Shown here: positions 11,747 to 12,785 of the stretch, piece by piece | How the letters are laid out: each line of letters begins with the position of its first letter | How positions within the stretch are numbered: the first letter of the stretch is position 1 | Source: Flavobacteriales bacterium UBA2798 | Lineage (GTDB): Bacteria > Bacteroidota > Bacteroidia > Flavobacteriales_D > UBA2798 | Assembly (NCBI GenBank): GCA_002351955.1 | Contig: DEHO01000036.1 | Location: 248,379 to 261,163 of the forward strand | Length of the DNA stretch: 12,785 bases | Reading direction: 5' to 3' | Made by a program: the position numbers and the translations under genes | The notes under the pieces: model-generated | Told to the model about the DNA's origin: nothing | Seen by the model: only the letters and a program-made list of their open reading frames with translations | Databases searched by the model: none

Positions 11747-12785
11747 ATGAAAAAAAGAGCACTTATTCTTGGATTCCTTATTGCTCAATTGCCTGTCTGG
11801 GCTGCATTGAATCCCGTAGTTGATTCTATACCAATGCGTGATGGTAAAAAACTTGCTGCCGATGTTTACATCCCCATCGGCTGCACGTCTTGTCCAACCA
11901 TTCTTATTCAAACGCCTTATAACAGACTTTTGTATCGTTTTGGACTGCCTTTGGGTGTTGGTCAGCAAATCGATAATTCTCCTTATGTGTATGTAATTGT
12001 GGATTGGAGGGGATTTTATGGGTCCTCTTCTGCAATGATAGCTTCACCAAACCGGGGGCAGGACGGTTATGATGTTGTGGATTGGATTAGTCAACAATCA
12101 TGGAGTGATGGAAAGGTAGGAACATGGGGGCCATCGGCACTTGGTAAAATACAGTATGAAACCGCTCGCGAACAACATCCAGCTCATTTATGTGCTGTGC
12201 CTCTTGTTGCAAGTCCCCGATTTGAATATGAGGAGTATTATCACGGAGGTGTTTATCGAACTGAATATTTACAGCAGTTGGATGCCCTGGGTTATGGTTT
12301 ATCTTCAGTTGTACTTGCGAATCCTGTCAAAAACCTAACATGGACATTCGCATACAATCAATCCAACTATCCAGCTTCAATAACTATTCCCTGCATGATG
12401 ATTGGTGGGTGGTATGACCATGCTTCTGATGCAATGCTTTCCTATTTTTCTGCATTGCGAACAACCTCTCCACTTGCCGTTAGAAATAAGCATCGGTTAA
12501 TTATGGGGCCATGGGTTCATGGCGGACATGGTGCTGCGTATGTTGGTTCAGCGTTACAGGGAGAATTGAGTTATCCCGGAGCAGAAGGTTGGGGCGATTC
12601 TCTTGCGCTGGCTTTTCTCGATCATTATTTGAGAGGAATTTCGAACGGAATCGATTTAACGGAATACGTCACTTATTTTCAAATGGGAGAGGATGAATGG
12701 AATGTTGCTCCATCATGGCCTCCTTCAGGTGTTTCTCCTATAAAATTATACCTGCAAAACGATTTTTCTCTCGGAACAGTTCTTC
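11747..12785 (+). CDS. Secreted CocE/NonD-family serine hydrolase, 3' end cut by window edge
   Basis: 346 codons are visible, open to the end of the window, with a start ATG at 11747 and a signal peptide at 1-20 (ending VWAA). This is an alpha/beta hydrolase of the CocE / X-Pro dipeptidyl-peptidase (S15) family, which cleaves esters, amides or peptides. The motifs fall in family order: SIPMRDGKKLAADVYIP (27-43), IQTPYNR with Tyr58 equivalent to the oxyanion tyrosine of CocE, DWRGFYGS (86-93), the nucleophile elbow GTWGPSALG (Ser130), GGWYDHA (Asp224) and GPWVHGG (His258), which together give a complete catalytic triad. Family members usually have Tyr after the nucleophile (GxSYxG); here it is Ala. 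FLDHYLRG (290-297) marks the end of the catalytic domain, and a C-terminal jelly-roll domain begins near IKLYLQ at 332. Full length is likely 550-600 residues. The substrate cannot be told from sequence. Confidence 0.92.
   Translation, partial: MKKRALILGFLIAQLPVWAALNPVVDSIPMRDGKKLAADVYIPIGCTSCPTILIQTPYNRLLYRFGLPLGVGQQIDNSPYVYVIVDWRGFYGSSSAMIASPNRGQDGYDVVDWISQQSWSDGKVGTWGPSALGKIQYETAREQHPAHLCAVPLVASPRFEYEEYYHGGVYRTEYLQQLDALGYGLSSVVLANPVKNLTWTFAYNQSNYPASITIPCMMIGGWYDHASDAMLSYFSALRTTSPLAVRNKHRLIMGPWVHGGHGAAYVGSALQGELSYPGAEGWGDSLALAFLDHYLRGISNGIDLTEYVTYFQMGEDEWNVAPSWPPSGVSPIKLYLQNDFSLGTVL

Noticed and set aside
1..12785. Defence island, biosynthetic cluster, phage or mobile element
   Set aside because: No nuclease, transposase, integrase, toxin-antitoxin pair, carrier protein or CRISPR-like repeat is visible on either strand, and composition is even throughout.

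Overview
The window looks like ordinary chromosome from a member of the Bacteroidota. The evidence is the kind of genes present (a GWxTD-domain protein, a TPR/PD40/OmpA envelope protein, a DUF6265-type lipoprotein, a long helical protein of a type common in this phylum), the moderate-to-low GC content, the scarcity of Shine-Dalgarno sites, and TAnnTTTG-type -7 promoter boxes. I cannot place it below phylum with confidence. I see no tRNA, rRNA, CRISPR array, insertion sequence, phage gene or integration scar. Base composition and codon use look even throughout, and no gene-free stretch exceeds 300 bases.

Layout. (1) Bases 2-2418, plus strand: the 3' nine tenths of purB (adenylosuccinate lyase), then an exported thioredoxin-fold protein whose CxxC site has lost its first cysteine. 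(2) Bases 2420-4304, minus strand: an LpxL/HtrB-type lipid acyltransferase followed by a membrane fatty acid desaturase, a two-gene lipid unit that converges on the thioredoxin-like gene with one base between the stop codons. (3) Bases 4396-7571, plus strand: an exported nine-repeat TPR protein and a large periplasmic protein with TPR, PD40 propeller, carboxypeptidase-regulatory-like and OmpA domains (the domain order of the type IX secretion protein PorE, but without a lipobox). A perfect hairpin follows. (4) Bases 7610-10085, plus strand: a GWxTD-domain exported protein, the rRNA/tRNA 2'-O-methyltransferase RlmB/TrmH and a small lipoprotein, joined by 1- and 4-base overlaps. (5) Bases 10068-11606, minus strand: a 512-residue cytoplasmic helical protein of unknown function whose 3' end overlaps the lipoprotein gene by 18 bases. 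(6) Bases 11747 to the window end, plus strand: a secreted CocE/NonD-family serine hydrolase, cut by the window edge.

Taken together this is mainly a cell-envelope neighbourhood: six of the ten genes carry export signals and two more act on membrane lipids. The two exceptions with clear function, purB and rlmB, are housekeeping genes. I do not see a convincing wholly new system. The most useful points for follow-up are the degenerate WAAPC thioredoxin site, the consensus Shine-Dalgarno in front of the PorE-like gene (rare in this phylum), the terminator-like hairpin only 11 bases before the GWxTD start codon, the PorE-like architecture without a lipid anchor, and TAnnTTTG boxes lying 4-6 bases before three start codons.
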